In this document: piece by piece, positions 36,658 through 46,294 of the stretch
Layout: the number at the start of each line of letters is the position of its first letter
Numbering within the stretch: the first letter of the stretch is position 1
NCBI RefSeq assembly: GCF_014635725.1
Contig: NZ_BMDJ01000013.1
Span: forward strand, 26,968-90,967
Length of the DNA: 64,000 bases
Source of the DNA: Pedobacter mendelii
GTDB taxonomy: Bacteria; Bacteroidota; Bacteroidia; Sphingobacteriales; Sphingobacteriaceae
Direction: 5' to 3'
Made by a program: the position numbers and the translations under genes
Notes under the pieces: model-generated
Seen by the model: the letters and a program-made list of their open reading frames with translations, nothing else
Told to the model about the DNA's origin: nothing
The model's database searches: none

Positions 36658-36778
36658 TAAGCTAATATTTAACACGCTCGCTATGCTGGATTTATTTTAG
36701 CATATTAGTTAGAGATATCCTGAAATAAATTCAGGGTGATAGCCATACTTTAAAAAGCCGCTATAGGGGTTTAGGTTT

Positions 36779-37306
36779 ATGAAACACGAAGAAGCATTTT
36801 ATATAGGATACATTACCAAAACAAAAGGTTTAAAAGGCGAGGTACAGGTTTTTTTCGAATTTGAGGAATATGAGCAACTGGAAATGGATATTGTTTTTGC
36901 TGATATCAATGGTAAATTAGTTCCATATTTTATTGCAAGCCATAAGATTTACCCTAATAAAACGGGTTTATTTTATTTTGATGATGCAGATCATATTGAT
37001 AAAGTACAGCCTCTTTTAAAGAAAAAGCTTTATATGCCGATTGATAAAATGCCTGAACGAGGTGAGGACGAATTTTTCTACACAGATCTTAAAGGTTTTA
37101 TGGCTGTTGATGAAACTCTTGGCGAACTTGGTAAAATTCTAGAAGTTATTGAATACCCTCAACAATTTGTAGCTACTGTGAAATATCAGGAAACAGAGAT
37201 TCTTTTCCCCTTGAATGAAGATTTCATTGTTGAAATTGATGAAGAAGAAAAAATTCTGACACTGGACTTACCAGAGGGTTTACTTGATGTTTATCTTGAA
37301 AATTAA
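36779..37306 (+). CDS. rimM: 16S rRNA processing protein RimM
   Basis: 175 residues. The N-terminal barrel begins EAFYIGYITKTKGLKGEVQVFFEF and the C-terminal PRC-barrel includes LGELGKILEVIEYPQQ and LFPLNEDFIVEID. RimM binds S19 and helps 30S head maturation. It is 16 bases before trmD. Confidence 0.93.
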   Translation: MKHEEAFYIGYITKTKGLKGEVQVFFEFEEYEQLEMDIVFADINGKLVPYFIASHKIYPNKTGLFYFDDADHIDKVQPLLKKKLYMPIDKMPERGEDEFFYTDLKGFMAVDETLGELGKILEVIEYPQQFVATVKYQETEILFPLNEDFIVEIDEEEKILTLDLPEGLLDVYLEN

Positions 37307-37322
37307 ATCTTAAATTTACCAA

Positions 37323-37997
37323 ATGCGTTTCGATATTATAACTGTTTTACCTGCTTTACTGGAAAGCCCTTTTGCACATTCTATTTTGCAACGGGCACAA
37401 AAGAAAGGTATTGCCGAAATTTTTGTTCATAATCTACGTGATTACGCAACTAATAAGCAAAAAAGCGTAGATGATTATCAGTATGGTGGAGGCAGCGGAA
37501 TGGTAATGAGTATTGAGCCTTTCGCAGCTTGTATTGAAAAACTTAAGGCAGAACGTGATTATGATGAGATTATCTTTATGAGTCCGGATGGGGTAACTTT
37601 AAACCAAAGCACAGCGAACGAATTGTCGATAAAGAAAAATATAATCATTTTATGCGGACACTATAAAGGCATAGACCAGCGCATACGCGATATTTTTGTA
37701 ACCAGAGAGGTGTCAATTGGCGATTACGTTTTAAGCGGCGGAGAGCTTCCCGCTGCAATCGTGGTAGATGCTGTGGTTCGTTTAATACCAGGTGTTTTGA
37801 ATGATGAGACTTCTGCTCTTTCTGATAGTTTTCAGGGCGAACTTTTAGATGCACCTGTTTACACACGACCTGCAGATTGGCGAGGACACAAAGTGCCTGA
37901 TGTTTTATTAAGCGGGCATGAGGCTAAAGTAAACGAATGGCGCCATGAGCAGGCCTTGGAACGCACTCAGAAACGCCGACCTGACCTTTTGGAATAG
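37323..37997 (+). CDS. trmD: tRNA (guanine-N1)-methyltransferase TrmD
   Basis: 224 residues, family length. The SPOUT trefoil-knot motifs are present: YGGGSGMVM, LCGHYKGIDQRI and SIGDYVLSGGELPA. The C-terminal VPDVLLSGHEAKVNEWR is diagnostic. TrmD makes m1G37 in tRNAs to prevent frameshifting. Confidence 0.97.
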   Translation: MRFDIITVLPALLESPFAHSILQRAQKKGIAEIFVHNLRDYATNKQKSVDDYQYGGGSGMVMSIEPFAACIEKLKAERDYDEIIFMSPDGVTLNQSTANELSIKKNIIILCGHYKGIDQRIRDIFVTREVSIGDYVLSGGELPAAIVVDAVVRLIPGVLNDETSALSDSFQGELLDAPVYTRPADWRGHKVPDVLLSGHEAKVNEWRHEQALERTQKRRPDLLE

Positions 37998-38135
37998 AAG
38001 CATTTTATATAATCGAATGTGGAATTCTAAAAGAATGTGGAAAAAATTAAATTAGACTTTTTTATATCAAAATATTTCCCTAATATTGCAATCCGATTTT
38101 CAAGGTAAAGAAAGTTGGTTTAATAGCTTAAAATC

Positions 38136-38483
38136 ATGGATTTAGTAAAATTTGTTGAAGAGCAGGCCATCGCGAAAAAAGATTTTCCTGCGTTCAAGTC
38201 TGGCGATACAGTGAGCGTACACTATAAAATTCGCGAAGGTAATAAAGAACGTGTTCAAATTTACCAGGGTGTTGTTATACAACGTAACAGTGCAGGTGCA
38301 AACGAAACTTTTACCGTTCGTAAAATGAGCAACGGTATTGGTGTAGAGCGTATCTTCCCTGTAAATTCTCCAAACATCGAGAAAGTGGAAGTAAATAGCT
38401 ATGGTAAAGTTCGTAGAGCGAAATTGTTCTATTTACGTGCTTTAACTGGTAAAGCTGCCCGTATTAAATCTTTAAGAAAATAA
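38136..38483 (+). CDS. rplS: 50S ribosomal protein L19
   Basis: 115 residues with FKSGDTVSVHYKIREG, RVQIYQGVVIQ, ETFTVRKMSNGIGVERIFP and a C-terminal KVRRAKLFYLRALTGKAARI, all L19 signatures. It closes the rpsP-rimM-trmD-rplS group, 138 bases after trmD, and is followed by a clear terminator. Confidence 0.97.
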   Translation: MDLVKFVEEQAIAKKDFPAFKSGDTVSVHYKIREGNKERVQIYQGVVIQRNSAGANETFTVRKMSNGIGVERIFPVNSPNIEKVEVNSYGKVRRAKLFYLRALTGKAARIKSLRK

Positions 38484-38504
38484 TTATTCTTTATTACAAG
38501 ATAT

Positions 38505-38540
38505 AAACCTTCACGATTTTGTAATCGTGAAGGTTTTTTT
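38505..38540 (+). terminator. Intrinsic terminator after rplS
   Basis: A perfect 13-bp stem (38505-38517 with 38524-38536) followed by T residues. It overlaps a GTG that could otherwise be taken as the start of the next gene. Confidence 0.9.
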
Positions 38541-38583
38541 GTATCCTCTATATTTGTTGAACATATTATTCAAATTTTTCAAT

Positions 38584-39762
38584 ATGTTAGATTCTTCGTT
38601 TTATGGCCAGATTTTCTGGGGTAACACAATTAAAGCTTATTTCCTTTTCGCTGCTATACTTTTGGTTGGTCTTATTTTTAGAAGGTTGGTTTCAAAACTG
38701 TTGAGTAAATTGTTATTCAGGCTTTTTAAAGGATTCTCTCAGCAAGCTCATGATGATACTTTTGTTGGTTTATTGCTCAAACCCATTGAGGTTTTTATGC
38801 TATTTTCTACATTATATCTTTCGATAAACCAGCTAAAACATCCTTTAGAGGTAATTGTATTTCATTATGGCAGGTTAGTAGGAAAAGTAAAAGAAGCAAT
38901 TCCTGTAACTATTGGCGACTGTATTGACAGGATTTTTCTTTTCTTAATTATTCTTTCAATCTTTTGGATTATTCTTCGCATCATCGATTTTATATCGCAT
39001 GTTTTGCTCTTCAAAGCATCATTAACAGAGAGCAAATCAGATGACCAGCTCGTACCTTTTTTAAAGGAGCTTTTTAAAACTGTAGTTGTTTTTATAGGTT
39101 TTTTTACCCTATTAGGATTTGTTTTCGAGGTAAATGTTTTAACACTGATTACTGGGTTAGGAATTGGTGGTATCGCCATCGCTTTAGCTGCAAAAGAGAG
39201 TCTGGAGAATCTGATTGGTTCATTTACTATTTTCTTAGATAAGCCTTTTATTGTTGGTGATTTGGTTAAGGTTGATGGTGTAGAAGGAACGGTAGAAAAA
39301 GTAGGTTTTAGAAGCACTTTAATTCGTACAACCGAAAAAACAATGGCAACCATACCAAATAAGGGAATGATAGATGGAGTGCTAGAAAATATGAGTTTGA
39401 GAAATTTTAGAAGAGTTAAATTCTCTTTCGGAATTACCTATGAAACCAATGCAGAAACCATTAAAAAAATTGTTAATGAAATCAGAACATTTATTCACGA
39501 CCATGAAGATACGAGCGATGATGGTAATGCCTATTTTGAAGGGTTTGGAGATTCGTCTTTAAATATTGAAGTGATATACTTTGTTTCTTTAACCGCTTAC
39601 AATGATTATCTTTCTATAAAGCAGGAAATCAATTTCAAAATTATGGAAATCGTAATGCGCAATAAATCCGATTTTGCTTACCCTACACAAAGGTTAATAA
39701 GTGATAAAACTTCTGGCCCAGCTTTAAAAGAAAAAGAAGTTGGTAACGATACTACAGACTAA
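38584..39762 (+). CDS. MscS-family mechanosensitive ion channel
   Basis: 392 residues from the ATG at 38584. An upstream in-frame GTG at 38527 lies inside the rplS terminator and is rejected. Four or more membrane helices precede the pore helix and beta domain: GLGIGGIAIALAAKESLENLIGS is the MscS pore signature, then FIVGDLVKVDGVEGTVEKVG and TIPNKGM. It should open under membrane tension to release solutes on osmotic downshock. It is monocistronic. Confidence 0.93.
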   Translation: MLDSSFYGQIFWGNTIKAYFLFAAILLVGLIFRRLVSKLLSKLLFRLFKGFSQQAHDDTFVGLLLKPIEVFMLFSTLYLSINQLKHPLEVIVFHYGRLVGKVKEAIPVTIGDCIDRIFLFLIILSIFWIILRIIDFISHVLLFKASLTESKSDDQLVPFLKELFKTVVVFIGFFTLLGFVFEVNVLTLITGLGIGGIAIALAAKESLENLIGSFTIFLDKPFIVGDLVKVDGVEGTVEKVGFRSTLIRTTEKTMATIPNKGMIDGVLENMSLRNFRRVKFSFGITYETNAETIKKIVNEIRTFIHDHEDTSDDGNAYFEGFGDSSLNIEVIYFVSLTAYNDYLSIKQEINFKIMEIVMRNKSDFAYPTQRLISDKTSGPALKEKEVGNDTTD

Positions 39763-39856
39763 ACCGAGATTAATAGATTATAGGATTACAAAGATTTTAG
39801 GTAGGCATAGAAAGTTAATGTTGCCGAGCTTAAATGCACAAAGGTGACTAAAAAAA

Positions 39857-40516
39857 TTAGCTTAGCGTAGCTAAAGTTGTGATTCCGCCTTTAACAACTT
39901 CGTTAAGTTGAACGTTAACTTTTGTTCCAACAGGAAGAAAAACGTCAACTCTTGAGCCAAATTTAATAAAGCCAAACTGTTCTGCTTGCACAACTTCATC
40001 TCCTTCTTTAACGTACCAAACAATTCTACGGGCTAATGCACCTGCAATTTGGCGAAACAATACTGGAGTACCATTTTTATGTTCTACAACAGTTGTTGTA
40101 CGTTCGTTTTCTGTAGATGATTTTGGGTTCCATGCAGCTAAATATTTTCCAGGATGATATTTAAAAAACTTAACTACACCTGAAATTGGGTTACGGTTAA
40201 TGTGAACATTAATCGGCGACATGAAAATTGAAACCTGTAATCTTTTATCTTTAAAGTATTCGCCTTCTTCAGTTTCCTCAATTACAACAACTTTGCCATC
40301 TGCAGGGCAAATAACTAAATTTTCACCTGCTGAAAAACTACGGCTTGGATTGCGGAAAAACTGTAAAACAATAATAAAAAGTGCCGCGGAAAAAATATAA
40401 ATAAACCATCGCAACCAGGTTACATCGTAATACCTGTAATCTACAAACGCATTAATGATGAAAATAAAGAGTATGCTTAAAGCTATCGTTGTATAGCCTT
40501 CTTTGTGTATGGTCAT
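39857..40516 (-). CDS. psd: Phosphatidylserine decarboxylase (archaeal-type, PSD-A)
   Basis: 219 residues, the short PSD type. Two N-terminal hydrophobic segments (about 8-25 and 35-52) anchor it. PADG (71-74) and MSPINVHINRNP (99-110) are conserved. The autocleavage site is the GS in KFGSRVDVF; Ser188 would become the pyruvoyl group. It makes phosphatidylethanolamine at the inner membrane. hpt lies upstream on the same strand. Confidence 0.93.
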   Translation of the reverse strand: MTIHKEGYTTIALSILFIFIINAFVDYRYYDVTWLRWFIYIFSAALFIIVLQFFRNPSRSFSAGENLVICPADGKVVVIEETEEGEYFKDKRLQVSIFMSPINVHINRNPISGVVKFFKYHPGKYLAAWNPKSSTENERTTTVVEHKNGTPVLFRQIAGALARRIVWYVKEGDEVVQAEQFGFIKFGSRVDVFLPVGTKVNVQLNEVVKGGITTLATLS

Positions 40517-40571
40517 TATGTTAGAAATTATGGAGCAAAGGTGCGAAAAATAAATTAATCCAATTGAAAAA

Positions 40572-41114
40572 TTATGATTCCGTTGCTCTGTAAATATCTT
40601 TTAGGTTTCTGCCAAGTCCATTATAATCCAATCCATAACCAACTACAAATTCGTTTGGAATTTCAAACCCAATATATTCCAGCTCTTCTATTTCGTATTT
40701 TAAGGCTGCGGGCTTAAGCAAAAGTGAACTTACTTTTACAGAAGCCGGGTTTTTATCTTTTATGGTTTTTAAAATATGAGTTAAAGTTAAGCCAGTATCA
40801 ACAATATCTTCAATAATAATAATATCTCTACCTTCAATATTATCAGGCAAACCGATTAATTCTTTAACTTTTCCTGTGCTTAATATTCCTTCGTAAGATG
40901 CTACACGCATAAAAGCAACTTCACAAGGCACATTAATTTCTTTAATTAGATCGGCTAAAAACAAAAAGCAACCATTCAACACGCCAATAAATAAAGGGCA
41001 CTTACCTTCATAATCAAGATTAATTTGTATACCCAATAATCGAATCCGTTTGTTTAATGTATCGTTTTCTAAAAAAATTTCGAATTCTTTATCCTCTACT
41101 TTTATTTTTTGCAT
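40572..41114 (-). CDS. hpt: Hypoxanthine phosphoribosyltransferase
   Basis: 180 residues. The PRPP-binding motif is IIIIEDIVDTGLT (98-110). The flexible loop is SYEGILSTGK, and the C-terminal purine-binding region contains FVVGYGLDYNGLGRNL. It salvages hypoxanthine and guanine to nucleotides. Confidence 0.94.
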   Translation of the reverse strand: MQKIKVEDKEFEIFLENDTLNKRIRLLGIQINLDYEGKCPLFIGVLNGCFLFLADLIKEINVPCEVAFMRVASYEGILSTGKVKELIGLPDNIEGRDIIIIEDIVDTGLTLTHILKTIKDKNPASVKVSSLLLKPAALKYEIEELEYIGFEIPNEFVVGYGLDYNGLGRNLKDIYRATES

Positions 41115-41191
41115 TCTGCTGTTGGAGTGTTTAATGTTATAAACATAAAATGTATATGCTTTCTATTGAAAATTGTTAACTGGAAAATATG

Positions 41192-43345
41192 TTACTGTCG
41201 GATTTCAAGTTCCTTTTCTATTCGCCGCTGTTCCCTTCGCTCTTGCCTTAATTGCTTTTTTGTTTTAATCGTATCTGTTGGCTTAACGCCCGAGCGATTT
41301 GAAGTATCTTTTTTAACCCCGCCAAAAATTCTATCGAAAAGATTTTTATTTTTATCCTGCATTTCAACGGGTGAACCCCCCATATCATCATCGTCGAAGG
41401 CAGAAGTATCAACCACAGCAGTGTCTGGAGCTAAATATTGACGTAAACCTTCTCTCAATCGAACATTGTAAAAACCATAACCAGAAGTATCAGAAGGTGT
41501 TAAACCTCTTCTAGCCATAATATTACCCATAAACCTAAAGTAGTTGAACATGTATGGTTTTAAACTTCCATCTGCCATAAACTTATACATAGATGCTTTT
41601 GGCTTTGGTACAATACTAGCAAGAAAAAGTCCATCACCTATAGTTAAATCAGCAGGTTGTTTGCCAAAATAATATCTTGATGCCTCACCAATTCCATAAA
41701 TATTTTGTCCTAATTCCATAATGTTGAAGTAAACCTCGAGCATTCTTTGCTTGCTAACTAAATGATTATGTTCAATTAACCAAACAATCAAAATTTCTTC
41801 GGCCTTACGTGCTAAAGTTTTTTGGCGACTTAAATAAACGTTCTTAACCAACTGCATGCTGATTGTGCTTCCTCCACGTTTAAATTTTTTCTCCTTAAAG
41901 TTTACTGCAATAGATTTACGTATAGATTCTTCAACGAAACCGTTATGTGTAAAAAATGATGGATCTTCTGCTGTTAAAACTGCATTAATAAAGTTTTTAG
42001 AAATTGCCGATAAGGGTGTAAAATTTGAATTAGCGGGGCCAATCGTAATATCTCGCATCGGTTTGCCATATTCGTAAGGTGTATAAACAAAGGGATTGTT
42101 AATTTTCTGCAGATTGGTTTTGCCCCACTGTGTAATTTTGAAATCAACAGGAGTTAATGTTGAGCTGAACCTGACGCTATCTGGAACCGCTGTATCCAGA
42201 TAGAAATTTAAGCTGTATTTTATTTTCCCCTGAACCTTCAAGCCGTCTAATGATTCGAACAAACCTTGTGGAAAAGCCTGGAAAATTGATTGTGCGTCTT
42301 GCTCTTCGGCATTTAACTTCAACTCATAAATTTTATTTTTTCCTAAAGTGTATTTCACGTAAGGATGAATTGATGCATTTTTTAAATAAGCAGTTGAACT
42401 ACTATCTAAGGCAATATAATTTGGCCCAACCAATACATCTGCATCCAGTTTTGCACTTTGAATTACAATGTCGTTACTTGCAATTCTTGGTTGGTTTATT
42501 AACATGTTTTTAACTGACCACGAACCCGAAATTTTATAGTCGTCGCCACTGTATTTTGCATTTTTAAGTTCAGTTTGCAAGGTATCGAAGCTTAATTTTG
42601 CATGCAACTTATTGTTAAGATATGGTAATTCTAATTTTTTCCCGTCGGCATAAGCCATAACACTAAGCTCCTTACTTCCTGGATTAACTTCGCCATCTAA
42701 ATGCCAGGTAGATTCACCGTTATTTACATTTATTGTCGATTTTAAATCTCCACCATCAATTGTTGCTACGGTTGCAAAATTTAATTTAGCAGTATCATTA
42801 TCATTCAGTTTAAAAACCATGTTTTTAACATCCATTTCATCAGGAATTTTGTATAATACTTCATTTAAAATGTTGCTGGCTATATCGGCAAGGTTTACCT
42901 TGCTCTTAGTTGCTGTACTATCTTTTTTCTTTCTTTTAAGAATAAAATCGACGTTTGTAATAGAATCTTTAAGCACTATACTTACAAAGCCTTCGTTTAG
43001 CTTAAGTTCAGCTAACTTAACATTGCCGAAAATAAGTGGCCAAAGTTTTACACCAACACTAAGCTCAGAAATATTTGAAAGTGTATCCCTGTTTTTAGGA
43101 ACGATAGAAATTGCATTCATTTTTACCGTACTCAAACCAGTAAATCCGGCGGAACCGATTTTCACATCAAGGCCAAAATCTTTATCTGCTTTAGCAATGG
43201 CTTTAGCAATCATTTTTTTCAAAAGGGCTTCTCTTTTAGTGTAAGCAACTGCTCCGAGCGCTATACAAACAATCAAAAAAACACCTAAAACCAAGGCTCC
43301 GATTTTTAAATATTTTTTGGGAATGTTAATTTTTGGTATTTGCAT
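41192..43345 (-). CDS. GT51 peptidoglycan glycosyltransferase with a large AsmA-like N-terminal region
   Basis: 717 residues. One N-terminal membrane helix (about 15-35) is followed by about 400 residues of beta-rich sequence resembling AsmA/DUF748-type repeats. The GT51 domain comes after (about 440-650): catalytic Glu460 in TAEDPSFFTHNGF, KRGGSTISMQLVKNVYLSR and an EILIVWLIE segment. No transpeptidase domain follows; the tail is Asp/Lys/Arg-rich. It should polymerise lipid II outside the inner membrane. Biosynthetic MtgA is about 240 residues, so the long N-terminal region is unusual. Confidence 0.87.
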   Translation of the reverse strand: MQIPKINIPKKYLKIGALVLGVFLIVCIALGAVAYTKREALLKKMIAKAIAKADKDFGLDVKIGSAGFTGLSTVKMNAISIVPKNRDTLSNISELSVGVKLWPLIFGNVKLAELKLNEGFVSIVLKDSITNVDFILKRKKKDSTATKSKVNLADIASNILNEVLYKIPDEMDVKNMVFKLNDNDTAKLNFATVATIDGGDLKSTINVNNGESTWHLDGEVNPGSKELSVMAYADGKKLELPYLNNKLHAKLSFDTLQTELKNAKYSGDDYKISGSWSVKNMLINQPRIASNDIVIQSAKLDADVLVGPNYIALDSSSTAYLKNASIHPYVKYTLGKNKIYELKLNAEEQDAQSIFQAFPQGLFESLDGLKVQGKIKYSLNFYLDTAVPDSVRFSSTLTPVDFKITQWGKTNLQKINNPFVYTPYEYGKPMRDITIGPANSNFTPLSAISKNFINAVLTAEDPSFFTHNGFVEESIRKSIAVNFKEKKFKRGGSTISMQLVKNVYLSRQKTLARKAEEILIVWLIEHNHLVSKQRMLEVYFNIMELGQNIYGIGEASRYYFGKQPADLTIGDGLFLASIVPKPKASMYKFMADGSLKPYMFNYFRFMGNIMARRGLTPSDTSGYGFYNVRLREGLRQYLAPDTAVVDTSAFDDDDMGGSPVEMQDKNKNLFDRIFGGVKKDTSNRSGVKPTDTIKTKKQLRQERREQRRIEKELEIRQ

Positions 43346-43476
43346 ACAATCGTTAAAATGGTTAATTGCTTAAACGTAACAATTAAATGTTTATTTCGTG
43401 TTAAAATTACAGTTTAAAACCCTAAATAAAAGTATTTATGGCTATGTTTTGTTAATTTTGAATTTAAATTGATAAG

Positions 43477-44553
43477 ATGCAAATTAGCCCTGAACAAGTT
43501 TTACAAGCCCTTAAAAATGTAGAAGACCCAGATCTTAAAAAGGATTTGGTAACCCTAAACATGATTAAGGATTTACATATTGTTGATAACCTAGTAAGTT
43601 TTACACTTGAGCTTACTACTCCTGCATGCCCGATGAAGGAAATGCTAAAAAATGCCTGCACCAATGCTGTCAAACATTTTGTTTCGGCCGAAGCTGAAGT
43701 TGTAATTAATGTAACCTCACGTGTTACCCAGCCAACCAATTCATCATCATTAGATAACATAAAAAACATCATTTTAGTTTCATCAGGAAAAGGTGGCGTA
43801 GGAAAATCAACGGTAGCGAGCAATCTGGCTGTTGTTTTGGCTAAAAATGGCGCAAAAGTTGGTTTAATTGATGCAGATATCTACGGCCCATCGGTACCAA
43901 CAATGTTTGATTTGGTTAATGCTAAACCTGGTGCAGAAGAAACTGCTGACGGAAAAACTAAAATTATCCCAATTGAGAAGTATGGCATAAAATTATTATC
44001 GCTAGGTTTTTTTGCAGATCCGGGGCAGCCTGTGCCATGGCGAGGACCAATGGCTTCAAATGCAGTGAAACAACTATTTAACGATACAAACTGGGGAGAA
44101 TTAGATTACTTAATTGTAGATCTTCCTCCCGGCACAGGTGATATTCACATTACGATTACGCAAAGTTTCCCAATTTCGGGAGCTGTTGTTGTTACTACGC
44201 CACAACAAGTTGCTTTAGCAGATACACACAAAGGTTTAGCTATGTTTCGCATGCCGGGTATAAATATTCCTGTTTTGGGTGTAATAGAAAACATGTCGTA
44301 TTTTACACCAGCTGAATTACCCAATAACAAGTACTATATATTCGGAAATGGTGGCGGTAGAAAGCTAGCAGAGCGATTTGATGTTCCTTTTTTAGGCGAA
44401 ATCCCTATTATACAAAGTATTTCTGAAGCAGGAGACAGTGGAAAGCCAGTTGCACTAAACCAAAATCCTGTTTTAGATGTTATATTTGGAGATATTGCAA
44501 GCAAAATTGCTCAACAAATTTCTATAAACAACGCACAGGTGGCAAATTGCTAA
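43477..44553 (+). CDS. Mrp/ApbC-type iron-sulfur cluster carrier ATPase
   Basis: 358 residues. The N-terminal MIP18/DUF59 domain (about 1-85) has PACPMKEML. The ParA-like ATPase begins GKGGVGKST (104-112) with the deviant Walker A Lys. The rest contains DADIYGPSVPTMFDL and DLPPGTGDIHIT; the family C-terminal CxxC is not seen. It carries or assembles Fe-S clusters in the cytoplasm. The NifU-like gene lies 35 bases downstream and is likely its partner. Confidence 0.93.
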   Translation: MQISPEQVLQALKNVEDPDLKKDLVTLNMIKDLHIVDNLVSFTLELTTPACPMKEMLKNACTNAVKHFVSAEAEVVINVTSRVTQPTNSSSLDNIKNIILVSSGKGGVGKSTVASNLAVVLAKNGAKVGLIDADIYGPSVPTMFDLVNAKPGAEETADGKTKIIPIEKYGIKLLSLGFFADPGQPVPWRGPMASNAVKQLFNDTNWGELDYLIVDLPPGTGDIHITITQSFPISGAVVVTTPQQVALADTHKGLAMFRMPGINIPVLGVIENMSYFTPAELPNNKYYIFGNGGGRKLAERFDVPFLGEIPIIQSISEAGDSGKPVALNQNPVLDVIFGDIASKIAQQISINNAQVANC

Positions 44554-44588
44554 AAAATTACTATTTTTATATTTTAAAAAAAAGATAA

Positions 44589-44834
44589 ATGAATTTAACA
44601 GAACGAGTTGAACAGGCATTGGAAACCATCAGACCATACCTAATGGCAGATGGAGGGAATGTTTCTGTTGAAGAAATTACATCAGACGGTATAGTTAGAT
44701 TAAAGCTTTTAGGTAACTGCGGTTCTTGCCCAATGAGTTTTATGACCATGAAATCAGGTATTGAACAGGCGATTATGAAGGCTGTTCCTGAAATTACATC
44801 AGTAGTTGCTGTAGATTTAGCTGAGCAAGATTAG
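44589..44834 (+). CDS. NifU C-terminal-domain Fe-S scaffold
   Basis: 81 residues, just the Nfu domain: ETIRPYLMADGGNVSVEEI, then the cluster-binding CGSC (44-47) in LGNCGSCPMS. It should carry Fe-S clusters, consistent with its position right behind the Mrp-type ATPase. Confidence 0.93.
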   Translation: MNLTERVEQALETIRPYLMADGGNVSVEEITSDGIVRLKLLGNCGSCPMSFMTMKSGIEQAIMKAVPEITSVVAVDLAEQD

Positions 44835-44886
44835 CTTTAACAATATTTAACAAGGAAGTTTTATTAATAAAATTACTTTTGTATTA

Positions 44887-45525
44887 ATGAGATATTGTAT
44901 TGCCTTTTTTCTGTTTATTTTTTCTGTAACTACTTTTGCCCAGCAAAAGCCCAATCAGGATAAGCTGATCCAGTTTTCAGGTATTATTACTGATATCGAT
45001 AGTAGCAATGTTATACCTTATGTTACTATAACAAATCTTTCTGCCAAAAGTAAGCGGGTTGGAGCTGATTACAGGGGTTATTTTACTTTTATTGTAAACC
45101 CTGGTGATACGATTTTGTTTACTGCAATTGGTTATAAGAAATTCTCAACCATAATTCCTCAAAGTACACCAGATAGCAAATACACTATTATGGTGAAATT
45201 AAAATCAGAAGTAATTAACCTACCAACGGTTCGTATTTTCCCATGGGCTACAACAGAAGAATTTACACATGAGTTTTTATCAATGAAACTTGCAGATGAT
45301 GACCTCGCAATTGCTAAAAAGAATCTATCAAAATCATCAATTAACGGTTTAATACAATCACTTCCTCGTGATGGAGGAGAAATTAGCAGCCAGAATTATC
45401 GATATAATTTTGATAGGATGATTAATAAAAACATGGTTCAAACTAATCCTTTATTAAATCCTTTTGCCTGGGGTAAGTTGATGCAACAAATCTTCGATGG
45501 AGACAAAAAGCGGAGCGATAACTAA
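44887..45525 (+). CDS. Secreted carboxypeptidase-regulatory-like domain protein
   Basis: 212 residues with a signal peptide (about 1-19). A CarboxypepD_reg-like domain follows (about 25-105: IQFSGIITDIDSSNVIPYVT, GYFTFIVNPGDTILFTAIGYKK). The C-terminal half is charged and helical with no recognised domain. The layout matches the protein at 15077-15829, suggesting the same broad family. Function is unknown. Confidence 0.72.
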   Translation: MRYCIAFFLFIFSVTTFAQQKPNQDKLIQFSGIITDIDSSNVIPYVTITNLSAKSKRVGADYRGYFTFIVNPGDTILFTAIGYKKFSTIIPQSTPDSKYTIMVKLKSEVINLPTVRIFPWATTEEFTHEFLSMKLADDDLAIAKKNLSKSSINGLIQSLPRDGGEISSQNYRYNFDRMINKNMVQTNPLLNPFAWGKLMQQIFDGDKKRSDN

Positions 45526-45604
45526 CCTTAATTTTTTGTTATTGCACCTGCCTATTAAATCAAAACAAGGAAAACATTTCCCTTTTTTAAATCTTCTTTT
45601 AAAA

Positions 45605-46165
45605 CTATCTTTTCTTACTCTTATTCGGAAACTTCATTTTGTAATCTGTTTTAATATTTCCTTTCGAAATCGCATCAAGTTTACTTTTTAGCATCGTCTT
45701 ACGTAAAATACTTACTTTATCGGTAAATAATTTTCCTTCTATATGGTCATATTCATGCTGAATAACCCGTGCTGACATTCCATTTACATCATCTGTATGT
45801 TCAACCCAGTTTTCATCAAAATATTTAACTTTGATGTTTGGTTTACGTAAAATATTCTCGCGGATATCGGGAATACTTAAGCAACCCTCGTTAAAATTCC
45901 AAGGTTCGCCTGTTTCTTCTAAAACTTGCGCATTAATAAATACTTTTTTATAACCAGGATTTCCATCATCATCTTCTCCAGTATCAACAATAAATAAACG
46001 AATTGGTAAGCCGATTTGAGGCGCAGCCAAGCCAACGCCGTTTGCGTAATACATGGTATCGAACATGTTTGCAATCAGCTCTTTTAACTCAGGATAATCT
46101 TTATCAATGTCGGTTCCTATTTTCTTTAAAACAGGGTCTCCGTAAGCAACTATTGGTAATTTCAT
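45605..46165 (-). CDS. def: Peptide deformylase
   Basis: 186 residues with all three motifs: GVGLAAPQIG (43-52), EGCLSIP (93-99) with metal ligand Cys95, and QHEYDH (136-141) with metal ligands His137 and His141 and catalytic Glu138. It removes the formyl group from nascent proteins. It is preceded by a REP-like palindrome. Confidence 0.96.
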   Translation of the reverse strand: MKLPIVAYGDPVLKKIGTDIDKDYPELKELIANMFDTMYYANGVGLAAPQIGLPIRLFIVDTGEDDDGNPGYKKVFINAQVLEETGEPWNFNEGCLSIPDIRENILRKPNIKVKYFDENWVEHTDDVNGMSARVIQHEYDHIEGKLFTDKVSILRKTMLKSKLDAISKGNIKTDYKMKFPNKSKKR

Positions 46166-46186
46166 TGTGTAATATATTTTAATCTG

Positions 46187-46273
46187 CCGTCATTGCGAGG
46201 TATGAAGCAATCTTACAACTATTGCTATAAGAACCTCGTGCATTAAGGTTGCCTTCTTGCCTAGCAATGACGG
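46187..46273. repeat. REP-like imperfect palindrome
   Basis: The left arm starts CCGTCATTGCGAGG and the right arm ends TAGCAATGACGG. The arms pair over about 28 bases with a few mismatches. Similar GTCATT-type palindromes occur at 52970-53089 and as a half copy at 17533. Confidence 0.65.
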
Positions 46274-46294
46274 AAATTGCTACAAAAATAACAA

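Noticed and set aside
38527..38583. GTG start for the MscS-family gene
   Set aside because: The GTG lies in the right arm of the rplS terminator; the ATG at 38584 is better.
38865..39353. 162-codon reverse open frame
   Set aside because: It is antisense to the MscS channel gene and has no family features.
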